Positions 1-5,383 of a stretch of DNA of 6,687 bases are shown one piece after another. The DNA is taken from contig JAADIW010000135.1 in the NCBI GenBank assembly GCA_013151115.1, positions 1 through 6,687 of the forward strand, read 5' to 3'. Within the stretch, counting starts at the first letter, position 1. Each line of letters begins with the position of its first letter. Both the position numbers and the translations under genes were made by a program. Under the pieces are notes generated by a model. It saw only the letters and a program-made list of their open reading frames with translations, was not told the origin of the DNA and did no database searches. The stretch comes from Caldisericota bacterium (GTDB lineage Bacteria; Bipolaricaulota; Bipolaricaulia; Bipolaricaulales; Bipolaricaulaceae).

Positions 1-205
1 GGAAGAAGGGTTCGGGACGCATCACCATCCCCGCCCCACCCCCGTAGGGGCGATCGTCCACGATCCCCCGCGGATCGGGCGCGAACGCCCGCAGATCGTG
101 GACATGGATCTCGATGAGCCCCTTTCGTTGTGCCGACCACAGGACCCCGAAGGAGAAAAAGGGCTCCAACATCTCGGGATAGATGGTGACGATGTCGAAT
201 CTCAT
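1..205 (-). CDS. trmD: tRNA (guanine-N1-)-methyltransferase TrmD, N-terminal part (cut by window edge)
   Basis: TrmD uses S-adenosylmethionine to methylate G37, next to the anticodon, in a subset of tRNAs, which prevents +1 frameshifting. Only the first 68 residues are in the window; the family is usually about 230-260 residues, so most of the gene lies beyond the left edge. The N-terminus MRFDIVTIYPEML fits the family opening (MxFDIxTLFPExF), and VDDRPYGGGAGMVMRPEP (residues 49-66) matches the strongly conserved VDDxPYGGGxGMVMxPEP segment of the SPOUT fold. The ATG at 203-205 overlaps the TGA of the upstream small gene (TCAT on the plus strand, ATGA in the message), and GGAGG lies about 4 nt before it, so start and translational coupling are well supported. 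It is the last visible member of the leftward operon. RimM, often encoded just before trmD, is not between them here. The product is certain; the intactness of the rest cannot be judged. Confidence 0.95.
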   Translation of the reverse strand, partial: MRFDIVTIYPEMLEPFFSFGVLWSAQRKGLIEIHVHDLRAFAPDPRGIVDDRPYGGGAGMVMRPEPFF

Positions 206-495
206 CCGACCTCCACCACCGCCGTGCGCCCCGCCCGTTCACAAAGCGCCTCCACCACCGCCGCGATCGCCTCGAAGTCCTTCTTCCTCAACCGACGCCG
301 CAGCGCCCGGCTCGGCCGCACGATGACGAGGTCGAGCTCCGGGGTCCAGACGTGCACGATCCGGAATTCGCCCGGGGCGATATGGGAGAGGATGTGGCGC
401 GCCAGCTCAACCGGCAGCGTCCTCGGCTCCCTCTGCGGCTCCGGATCCCGCGGCCCCCTCCCCCGAAGCGCCCTTCTTTCCGAAACGTTCCTCAT
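202..495 (-). CDS. khpA: KhpA/YlqC-like small KH-domain protein with degenerate GxxG loop (start uncertain, probably at about 417)
   Basis: The frame lies between rpsP and trmD, where most bacteria encode KhpA (YlqC), a roughly 76-residue RNA-binding KH protein. Numbered from the ATG at 495, residues 27-97 follow the KhpA pattern: an initial helix (VELARHILSHI), strands (FRIVHVW, LDLVIVR), a basic stretch, a long helix (FEAIAAVVEALCERAG) and a final strand (TAVVEV). Where KhpA has I-G-K-Q-G, this protein reads L-R-K-K-D (residues 69-73), so both loop glycines are absent and the loop is about two residues shorter. The ATG at 495 would overlap rpsP by 89 nt and adds 26 Arg/Pro/Glu-rich residues unlike KhpA. 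A CTG at 415-417, with AGGGAG about 9 nt upstream, would give a 71-residue product of family size; no ATG, GTG or TTG lies between in frame. The TGA overlaps the trmD ATG. Seen: position, overlap, sequence. Inferred: homology and start. A lineage-specific unrelated protein is the alternative. Confidence 0.6.
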   Translation of the reverse strand: MRNVSERRALRGRGPRDPEPQREPRTLPVELARHILSHIAPGEFRIVHVWTPELDLVIVRPSRALRRRLRKKDFEAIAAVVEALCERAGRTAVVEVG

Positions 496-745
496 GCCAC
501 AGCTTCATCACGCCGGCCTTGGAGAGAACGCGTTTCGCGGCGTGGGTGGGCTGGGCCCCCTGGCGGAGCCACTCCAACGCCTCCTCCACGTCCACGGTGA
601 TCTCCCACGGATCGGTGAGCGGGTTCACGTGGCCGATCTTGGAGATGACCTTTCCGTCCCGCTTCTCCGTCGCTTCCACCACCACGATCCGGTAGCTCGG
701 CTGCTTTTTCTTCCCAACGCGTTGGAGTCTTATCTTCACCGCCAC
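407..745 (-). CDS. rpsP: 30S ribosomal protein bS16 with an Ala/Gly/Glu C-terminal tail
   Basis: bS16 is an early-binding protein of the small ribosomal subunit that stabilises 16S rRNA folding. The N-terminus (MAVKIRLQRVGKKKQPSYR) and residues 20-45 (VVVEATEKRDGKVI...GHVNPLT) are classic bS16, followed by VDVEEALEWLRQGAQPT (51-67) and LSKAGVMKLWHE (74-85). The core ends near residue 91, the normal family length. Residues 92-112 are an extra low-complexity tail of Gly, Ala, Glu and Ser. The start is GTG (743-745), preceded by AGAGGTGAT, a good match to the anti-Shine-Dalgarno sequence at suitable spacing. The gene follows ffh after 82 nt and its 3' end overlaps or abuts the KhpA-like gene. 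The gene call is certain. Whether the tail has a role, or is a by-product of the overlap with the next gene, is unknown. Confidence 0.97.
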   Translation of the reverse strand: MAVKIRLQRVGKKKQPSYRIVVVEATEKRDGKVISKIGHVNPLTDPWEITVDVEEALEWLRQGAQPTHAAKRVLSKAGVMKLWHEERFGKKGASGEGAAGSGAAEGAEDAAG

Positions 746-786
746 GATTTATCACCTCTCTTGGGATGCTGCGACCCTTCGTCACC

Positions 787-800
787 GGGCCCGCGGGCCC
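787..800. repeat. Perfect 14-nt GC palindrome in the ffh-rpsP spacer
   Basis: GGGCCCGCGGGCCC is its own reverse complement. In RNA it could form a 5-bp all-GC stem with a CGCG loop. It lies 27 nt past the ffh stop and about 40 nt before the rpsP start, within the leftward message. No U-tract follows on either strand, so it does not look like an intrinsic terminator. An RNA-processing or attenuation element is possible, and so is chance in GC-rich DNA. Confidence 0.4.
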
Positions 801-827
801 AGCGCGGTCCACGCCGTCAAGTTTACT

Positions 828-2153
828 TCAAACCCCGGGGGGATTCTCCCGCAGGAACTGCTCCCAGCCGGGGGGGAGCCCGCGCCTCTTGCCGAGCTGC
901 CTCATGAGCCTCCGCATCTTCTCGAACTGGGACAGGAGGCGGTTCACGTCCTGCACGGTGGTCCCCGAGCCCCGGGCGATGCGGCGTTTCCTGCTGGCGC
1001 CGATGATGTGCGGGTTGGCGCGCTCCTCCGGGGTCATGGACTGGATGATGGCCCGGACCTTCACCAGCTCGCGCTCGAGCTCCGGGTCGTCGGCCACCCG
1101 CCCGAAGCCGGGGATGCGGGAGAGGAGTTGGGAAATGGGGCCCGCGCGGCGCAGGGCCTCGAGTTCCTCCAAATAGTCCTGGAGGGTGAACTCCCCGGCA
1201 CGGACCTTCCGGGAAAGCCTCTCCAGATCCGCCCCCGCGGCCTCCTCCACCCGCTCGAACAGCCCGGCCAGATCCCCGAGCCCCAGGATCCGGTCCGCCA
1301 TCCTGGTGGGATGGAAGACCTCCAGGTCCGGCGGGCGCTCGCCCACCCCGACGAAGAGGACGGGGAGGCCGGTGGCGTAACGCACCGAGAGGGCCGCCCC
1401 GCCGCGGGCATCGCCGTCCAACTTGGTGAGCACCACCCCGGTGAGGCCCAATCCGGCGAAGGTCCCCGCGATCTCCACCGCCTCCTGTCCCACCAGGGCG
1501 TCGAGCACCAACAACACGTCCCCCGGGGAGGCGGCCGCCGCCAGGTCCCGCAGGAAGCCGAGGATTTCCTCCTGCCCCGGGAGGGAGCCGGGGGTATCGA
1601 TCACGATGGTGTCCGCCGGGACCCTCGCGGCCTCGCGCACCGCGGCCCTCAGGGCCCCCGTGGGATCCCGGTCCCCGTCCCTGAAGGGGACCCCTATCTT
1701 CCGGGCCAGCGTGGCCAGCTGTTCCGCCGCCGCGGGCCGGAAGGGATCGGCGCAGAAAAGCATGGGATGACGGCCGCGCTTCCGCAGGTAGAGCGCGAGC
1801 TTGCCCGCGGTGGTGGTCTTCCCACTCCCTTTGGGCCCGACGAGCATCACCAACGCCGGCTGGCCGTGGAGCCGAAGGGAGGCGGCCTCGCCCCCCATGA
1901 GGGCCGCCATCTCATCGCGCACGATCTTGAGGAGCTGTTGGGCGGGGGTGAGGGAGGAAAGCACCTCCTCGCCGACGGCCCGCGCCCGGATCCTCTCGGT
2001 GAGCTCCTTGACCACCGGGAAATGGACGTCGGCGGAGAGGAGGGCCCTCCGGATCTCCCGGAGCCCCTCCACCACGTCCTCCTCGGAGAGCTTTCCCTTT
2101 CCCCCGAGCCTCTTGAAGACGCCCGCAAGTTTTTCCGTGAGGGACTCGAACAC
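828..2153 (-). CDS. ffh: Signal recognition particle protein Ffh (SRP54 GTPase)
   Basis: Ffh binds SRP RNA and hydrophobic signal sequences on ribosomes and, through GTP-dependent pairing with the receptor FtsY, delivers them to the Sec translocon. At 441 residues it has family length. Order: helical N domain (1-90), G domain (100-295), M domain (about 325-441). Visible motifs: P-loop GPKGSGKT (106-113), DPFRPAA (136-142), G3 region DTPGS (186-190), TKLDGD (243-248), FVGVGERPPDLEVFHP (267-282), and the SRP RNA-binding segment SRKRRIARGSGTTVQDVN (387-404). Odd: the usual GLQGSGKT, DTxRPAA and DTAGR are altered at Q, T, A and R, while the catalytic-loop Asp136 and Arg139 remain. The M domain has only three Met (373, 413, 417) and none in the finger loop, as in Thermus. 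The start is GTG, 9 nt after the accC stop and without a clear Shine-Dalgarno sequence, so it is probably translated by coupling. No ylxM precedes it. Confidence 0.97.
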   Translation of the reverse strand: MFESLTEKLAGVFKRLGGKGKLSEEDVVEGLREIRRALLSADVHFPVVKELTERIRARAVGEEVLSSLTPAQQLLKIVRDEMAALMGGEAASLRLHGQPALVMLVGPKGSGKTTTAGKLALYLRKRGRHPMLFCADPFRPAAAEQLATLARKIGVPFRDGDRDPTGALRAAVREAARVPADTIVIDTPGSLPGQEEILGFLRDLAAAASPGDVLLVLDALVGQEAVEIAGTFAGLGLTGVVLTKLDGDARGGAALSVRYATGLPVLFVGVGERPPDLEVFHPTRMADRILGLGDLAGLFERVEEAAGADLERLSRKVRAGEFTLQDYLEELEALRRAGPISQLLSRIPGFGRVADDPELERELVKVRAIIQSMTPEERANPHIIGASRKRRIARGSGTTVQDVNRLLSQFEKMRRLMRQLGKRRGLPPGWEQFLRENPPGV

Positions 2154-2162
2154 GCGGCCAGT

Positions 2163-3500
2163 CTACTTGGGGGGGAGGATCAGCTCAAGGAGATCGGTGG
2201 TGTGGAAGACGCGGGCGAAATCGGGGTGGGAGATCACCTCCAGGAGCAGCTCCACGTTGGTCTCCACCCCGGAGATCTTGAAGCGCTTGAGGGCGGAATA
2301 CATCCGGAGGCGCGCCTCCTCGCGGTCCTCCCCGAAGGTGATCAGCTTCGCGAGGAGCGAGTCGTAATAGGGGAGGACCTCCATCCCCTGGTAGAGATGG
2401 GTGTCGAGCCTGACCCCCATCCCGCCGGGGAGGGACTCGATGCGGACCGTGCCGGTGGAGGGGAGGAAGTCGTGCCGCGGATCCTCGGCGTTGATGCGGC
2501 ACTCCATGGCCCAACCCCAGAACTCGATCTGGTCCTGGGAGTAGCCCAGGGGCTCGCCCTTGGCGATCCGGAGCTGCTCCCGCACCAGGTTCCGTCCGAC
2601 CCGGACCTCGGAGACGGGGTGCTCCACCTGGATCCGGGGGTTGATCTCGATGAAGTAGAACCGGTCCTCAGCCACCAGGAACTCAACCGTCCCCGCCCCC
2701 ACCAGGCCGACCGCCTCGGCGGCCCGGATCGCCGCCTCCCCCAACGCCCGGCGCATCTCCTCGGGAAGCTCCGGCGCCGGCGCCTCCTCCACCACCTTCT
2801 GGTGGCGCCTCTGCACGGTGCAGTCCCGCGTGCCCCAGTGGACGATGTGGCCCTGGGAGTCCGCCAGGACCTGCACCTCCACGTGCCGGGGGGAGGGGAC
2901 GTAGGCCTCGAGGTAAACCCGGGGATCGCCGGTGGCGGCCGTCGCCTCCCGTTGCGCTTGGCGGAAGGCGGGGCGGAGCTCATCCGGGGCGCTCACCAGG
3001 CGGATCCCACGGCCGCCTCCCCCGGCCACCGCCTTGAGGAGGAGGGGGTACCCGATCTCATCCGCGTGCCGCGCGAGCTCGTCCTCGTCGGCGATGGGCC
3101 CGGTGCCGGGGAGGATGGGGACGCCGTTTTCGGAGACGCGTTCCCGGGTGGCGACCTTGTCCCCGCAGAGGCGCAGGACGTCGGCGGGGGGGCCGACGAA
3201 AGTGATCCCCATGTCCTCACAGGCCTCGGCGAAGTCGGGGTTCTCCGAGAGAAACCCGTAGCCGGGGTGGACCGCGTCACAGCCGGTGAGCTCGCAGGCG
3301 GCGAGGACCGCGGGGATGTTCAGGTAGCTCTTGCGCGCGGGTCCGGGGCCGATGCAGACCGCCTCGTGGGCAAGGCGGACGTGGAGGGCCTCCCGCTCGG
3401 GCTCGGAGTATACGGCCACCGCCTTGAGACCCTCCTCGCGGCAGGCCTCCAGGATCCGGAGGGCGATCTCCCCGCGGTTGGCGATGAGGACCTTCTCCAT
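2163..3500 (-). CDS. accC: Biotin carboxylase subunit of acetyl-CoA carboxylase
   Basis: AccC uses ATP and bicarbonate to carboxylate the biotin on AccB, the first half-reaction in making malonyl-CoA for fatty acid synthesis. The 445 residues match the E. coli enzyme (449) end to end: IANRGEIALRI (6-16), HPGYGFLSEN (78-87), ATP-grasp glycine loop AGGGGRG (159-165), RDCTVQRRHQKVVEEAPAP (225-243), EINPRIQVEHPVSE (285-298) and ECRINAEDP (333-341). By alignment, the residues equivalent to E. coli K116, K159, K238, E276, E288, N290, R292 and R338 are all present. Small oddities are NPR instead of NTR in the E288 motif, as in pyruvate carboxylases, and T224 where E. coli has Glu. There is no fused biotinyl or carboxyltransferase domain, so it is the stand-alone subunit. 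The ATG lies 1 nt after the accB stop, with CGGAG upstream in the accB end, indicating tight coupling. The genes for AccA and AccD are not in the window. Confidence 0.96.
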   Translation of the reverse strand: MEKVLIANRGEIALRILEACREEGLKAVAVYSEPEREALHVRLAHEAVCIGPGPARKSYLNIPAVLAACELTGCDAVHPGYGFLSENPDFAEACEDMGITFVGPPADVLRLCGDKVATRERVSENGVPILPGTGPIADEDELARHADEIGYPLLLKAVAGGGGRGIRLVSAPDELRPAFRQAQREATAATGDPRVYLEAYVPSPRHVEVQVLADSQGHIVHWGTRDCTVQRRHQKVVEEAPAPELPEEMRRALGEAAIRAAEAVGLVGAGTVEFLVAEDRFYFIEINPRIQVEHPVSEVRVGRNLVREQLRIAKGEPLGYSQDQIEFWGWAMECRINAEDPRHDFLPSTGTVRIESLPGGMGVRLDTHLYQGMEVLPYYDSLLAKLITFGEDREEARLRMYSALKRFKISGVETNVELLLEVISHPDFARVFHTTDLLELILPPK

Positions 3501-3501
3501 T

Positions 3502-3924
3502 TCACTCCGGGACGAGCTTGAACAGGGGCTGACCGTACTCCACCGGGCTCCCGTCCTCCACCAGGATCTCCTCCACGACCCCGCCCACGTCGGCCCGGAT
3601 CTCGTTCATCACCTTCATCGACTCGATGACGCACAGCGTCTGCCCCTCCTCCACCCGGTCCCCCACCTCGACGAACGGGGGGGAGTCCGGGTTCGGCCGG
3701 CGCCAGAAGGTCCCCACCAGCGGGGAACGGATGACGTGACACCTCTCCTCCCGGGGCTGGGCCTCCTCGCGGGGCGGGGCCGCCGGGGCCTGCCCCTCCG
3801 TCCCCCGGGGGAGCTCCCGCTTCAGCGTGATCCGGCGCCCCCCTTCCACGAGGGTCAGCTCGCTCAATCCCTCCTCCCTGAGCAGCGCGCTTAACCGTTT
3901 CAGGAGCTCGAGGTCGATATCCAC
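3502..3924 (-). CDS. accB: Biotin carboxyl carrier protein of acetyl-CoA carboxylase
   Basis: AccB carries the covalently bound biotin that shuttles CO2 from AccC to the carboxyltransferase AccAD. The 140 residues show the standard layout: an N-terminal helical and strand region (1-38, MDIDLELLKRLSALL...), a short Pro/Ala/Glu linker (about 39-63), and a C-terminal biotinyl domain (64-140). The domain includes the acetyl-CoA carboxylase thumb (SPLVGTFWRRPNPDSPPFVE, 67-86) and the biotinylation motif ESMKVMNEI, with Lys104 as acceptor. The usual motif is EAMKMMNEI, so Ala has become Ser, a tolerated variant in biotin proteins. The linker is shorter than in E. coli (156 residues in total). The start is GTG (3922-3924) with an excellent AGGAGG 7 nt upstream. 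It is the first gene of the leftward series, directly upstream of accC. A biotin ligase must act on it but is not encoded here. Confidence 0.96.
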   Translation of the reverse strand: MDIDLELLKRLSALLREEGLSELTLVEGGRRITLKRELPRGTEGQAPAAPPREEAQPREERCHVIRSPLVGTFWRRPNPDSPPFVEVGDRVEEGQTLCVIESMKVMNEIRADVGGVVEEILVEDGSPVEYGQPLFKLVPE

Positions 3925-3931
3925 CTTATCC

Positions 3932-3937
3932 CCTCCT
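3932..3937 (-). promoter_or_regulatory. Strong Shine-Dalgarno sequence of accB
   Basis: On the minus strand this reads AGGAGG, ending 7 nt before the GTG at 3924. It fixes the GTG as the accB start and is the strongest ribosome binding site in the leftward operon. Confidence 0.8.
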
Positions 3938-3942
3938 TGAGG

Positions 3943-3961
3943 TGCACGTCATTGTAGTGCA
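3943..3961. repeat. Inverted repeat (possible operator) over the accB -10 box
   Basis: TGCAC at 3943-3947 and GTGCA at 3957-3961 are perfect 5-bp inverted arms separated by 9 nt, centred on the putative accB -10 box (TACAAT, minus strand). The spacing of the arms suits a dimeric helix-turn-helix regulator. It does not match any fatty acid regulator box that I know. The short arms could arise by chance. Confidence 0.3.
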
Positions 3962-3979
3962 ACCCCGCCGCGGGGGAAA
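3951..3979 (-). promoter_or_regulatory. Putative sigma70-type promoter of the accB operon
   Basis: On the minus strand TACAAT (3951-3956) is a 5/6 match to the -10 consensus. TTTCCC (3974-3979), 17 nt upstream, is a weak -35 (3/6). Transcription would begin near 3944-3945, giving a leader of about 20 nt that contains the Shine-Dalgarno sequence. The spacer between the boxes holds a GC palindrome (CCCCGC-C-GCGGGG, 3963-3975). The -10 is one of the few AT-rich spots in the spacer, which supports the call, but the weak -35 keeps confidence moderate. Confidence 0.45.
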
Positions 3980-4046
3980 CGGCGCGATGATAGGCCGGAA
4001 CGCGGCCCAAGGGGTCGGAGCGTGGTGATGCCGGTTGAAAAACGGG

Positions 4047-4052
4047 TATAAT
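4047..4052 (+). promoter_or_regulatory. Putative -10 box of the corC-like gene
   Basis: TATAAT is a perfect sigma70 -10 hexamer in otherwise GC-rich DNA. The best -35 at normal distance is TGGTGA (4023-4028, 18 nt spacer), which is weak; TTGAAA at 4035-4040 is too close to pair with it. Transcription would start near 4059, leaving a very short leader of about 17 nt before the TTG start. Confidence 0.55.
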
Positions 4053-4075
4053 TCTTCGGTGGGGTGATGTAAGGG

Positions 4076-5368
4076 TTGTCCGCGGGATCGCAAGGTCTGC
4101 TGTTGTTCCTGCTGCTCCTGCTCTCGGCGCTTGCCTCGGGATCGGAGACGGCCCTCACGGCCCTCCCTGAGCTCAAGATCCGGTACCTCTCCGAGCGCCA
4201 TCCCCGGAAGGCCAAGGCCCTGAAGCACCTGCTGCGCGAGCCCAACGACTTCATCACCGCCCTCCTGATCCTGAACAACCTCGTGAACGTGGGGGCCTCC
4301 GCCCTGGCCACGTTGCTGTTCCTGCGCCTCCTCCCCCGGGACGTGCCGAGCTACGTCACCGGCCTCGTCTCCACCGCGGTGATGACCGCGTCGCTCCTCC
4401 TCATCGGGGAGATCACCCCCAAGAACTGGGCCAAACACCGGGCCGAGACCTGGACCCTGATCGTCATCAACCCCGTGTGGAAGCTCACCAAATCCCTCAA
4501 CCCCCTGATCCGCGCCTTCCGCGCCGCCGCCCGCTGGCTCCTGCGCCCCTTCGGGGTGAGGCTCGACGAACGGGAGGGGACCTACGAGGTCGAGGAGGAG
4601 GAGCTGTGGGAGCTGGTCAAGATCTGGCAGGAGAAGGGGATCCTTCCCTATCACGAGGGGGAGATGATCCGCCGGATCCTGGAGCTGGAGGACACCACGG
4701 TGGAGGAGGTCATGGTCCCCCGCACCGAGATGAAGGCCATCGAGGTGAACACCCCGTTCAAGGAGGTCCTCCGGTTCGTGGTGGAGGACGGCCATTCCCG
4801 CTATCCCGTCTACGAGAAGATCCGCGACAACATCGTGGGCATCCTATATGTGAAGGACCTCTTGGCCCTGTTCACGAACGGCGAGGAGCGCCCCCTGCGC
4901 GAGCTCCTCCGGCCCGTTTACTACACCCCCACCACGAAGCCCATAAACGTCCTGCTGCGCGAGTTCCAGCGGGAACGGGTGCACATGGCGGTGGTGGTGG
5001 ACGAGTACGGGGGCGTGGCCGGGATCGTGACGCTGGAGGACATCCTCGAGGAGATCGTGGGCGAGATCGAGGACGAATACGACAAGAAGCGTGCCAAACA
5101 GCTCATCAGACGGCTATCGGAGAACGAGGCGCTGGTGGACGGCGACGCCGAGATAAAGCTCGTGAACCGCACCCTGGGCCTCGATCTCCCCGAGGACGAA
5201 GGGGTGACGATCTCCGGGCTCCTCCTCCACACCCTCGAGGACCTCCCCGACCCGGGGGCCCGGGTGAAGATCGGGCGGGCCCTGCTCACCGTGGAAGAAG
5301 CCACCCAACGGGAGATACGATCGGTTAGAATCACCATACTTCCTGAGGAAGAGGAAGAAGAGAGATAG
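4076..5368 (+). CDS. CNNM (DUF21)-CBS-CorC_HlyC membrane protein of the hemolysin C/CorC family
   Basis: This is a CorC/HlyC-like integral membrane protein. Characterised relatives export or regulate Mg2+ (and Co2+) and bind nucleotide in the CBS pair; older annotations call them hemolysins. The 430 residues are full length. Residues 1-165 are the CNNM/DUF21 membrane domain, with hydrophobic segments at about 7-20, 60-86 and 93-111 and the motifs SGSETALTAL (21-30), LILNNLVNV (64-72) and GEITPKNWAK (111-120). Next comes an acidic linker and a CBS pair (about 207-333) with EVMVPRTEM (211-219) and VVVDEYGGVAGIVTLEDILE (306-325). A CorC_HlyC C-terminal domain (about 350-422) ends in a poly-Glu tail. 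The start is TTG: GGGGTGAT lies 7 nt upstream, no other in-frame start precedes the membrane segment, and an in-frame TAA stands 3 nt before it. Transcribed away from accB, it probably shares a message with the peptidase gene 15 nt downstream. The transported ion cannot be read from the sequence. Confidence 0.93.
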   Translation: MSAGSQGLLLFLLLLLSALASGSETALTALPELKIRYLSERHPRKAKALKHLLREPNDFITALLILNNLVNVGASALATLLFLRLLPRDVPSYVTGLVSTAVMTASLLLIGEITPKNWAKHRAETWTLIVINPVWKLTKSLNPLIRAFRAAARWLLRPFGVRLDEREGTYEVEEEELWELVKIWQEKGILPYHEGEMIRRILELEDTTVEEVMVPRTEMKAIEVNTPFKEVLRFVVEDGHSRYPVYEKIRDNIVGILYVKDLLALFTNGEERPLRELLRPVYYTPTTKPINVLLREFQRERVHMAVVVDEYGGVAGIVTLEDILEEIVGEIEDEYDKKRAKQLIRRLSENEALVDGDAEIKLVNRTLGLDLPEDEGVTISGLLLHTLEDLPDPGARVKIGRALLTVEEATQREIRSVRITILPEEEEEER

Positions 5369-5383
5369 ACCCGGGAGGGGAGA

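Noticed and set aside
787..800. The GC palindrome as an intrinsic terminator after ffh
   Set aside because: There is no U-tract on either strand after the stem, and rpsP follows in the same direction with a good ribosome binding site.
815..820. TTGACG (minus strand) after ffh as the -35 box of an rpsP promoter
   Set aside because: At 16-19 nt downstream there is only GC-rich sequence (CCCGCG, CCGCGG) with no -10-like hexamer.
98..907. A 269-codon plus-strand frame across trmD, khpA-like and rpsP
   Set aside because: It is antisense to three genes with clear starts or family matches, and its product has no recognisable domain.
828..1180. Methionine-poor Ffh M domain as a sign of a non-functional signal-binding groove
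   Set aside because: Thermus Ffh also lacks methionines in the finger loop, other hydrophobic residues can serve, and the RNA-binding helix and overall length are normal.
2607..2648. AccC EINPRIQVEHPVSE as evidence for a pyruvate carboxylase instead of AccC
   Set aside because: NPR is common in pyruvate carboxylases, but length, the remaining motifs and the neighbouring accB with an acetyl-CoA carboxylase thumb make the AccC assignment firm.
1008..3521. An 837-codon open frame on the plus strand, antisense to ffh and accC
   Set aside because: Its product is low-complexity (rich in Gly, Leu, His, Glu, Asp, Pro) with no recognisable motif. The two opposite-strand genes are unmistakable. High G+C at third positions removes stop codons from this antisense frame.
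4035..4040. TTGAAA as the -35 box for TATAAT at 4047
   Set aside because: Only 6 nt separate them, far from the 16-18 nt that sigma70 needs.
3926..4795. A 289-codon minus-strand frame opposite the corC-like gene
   Set aside because: It mirrors conserved CNNM-CBS coding sequence, has a biased composition (Gly, Glu, Gln, Leu, His) and would cover the accB promoter. It is a compositional shadow.
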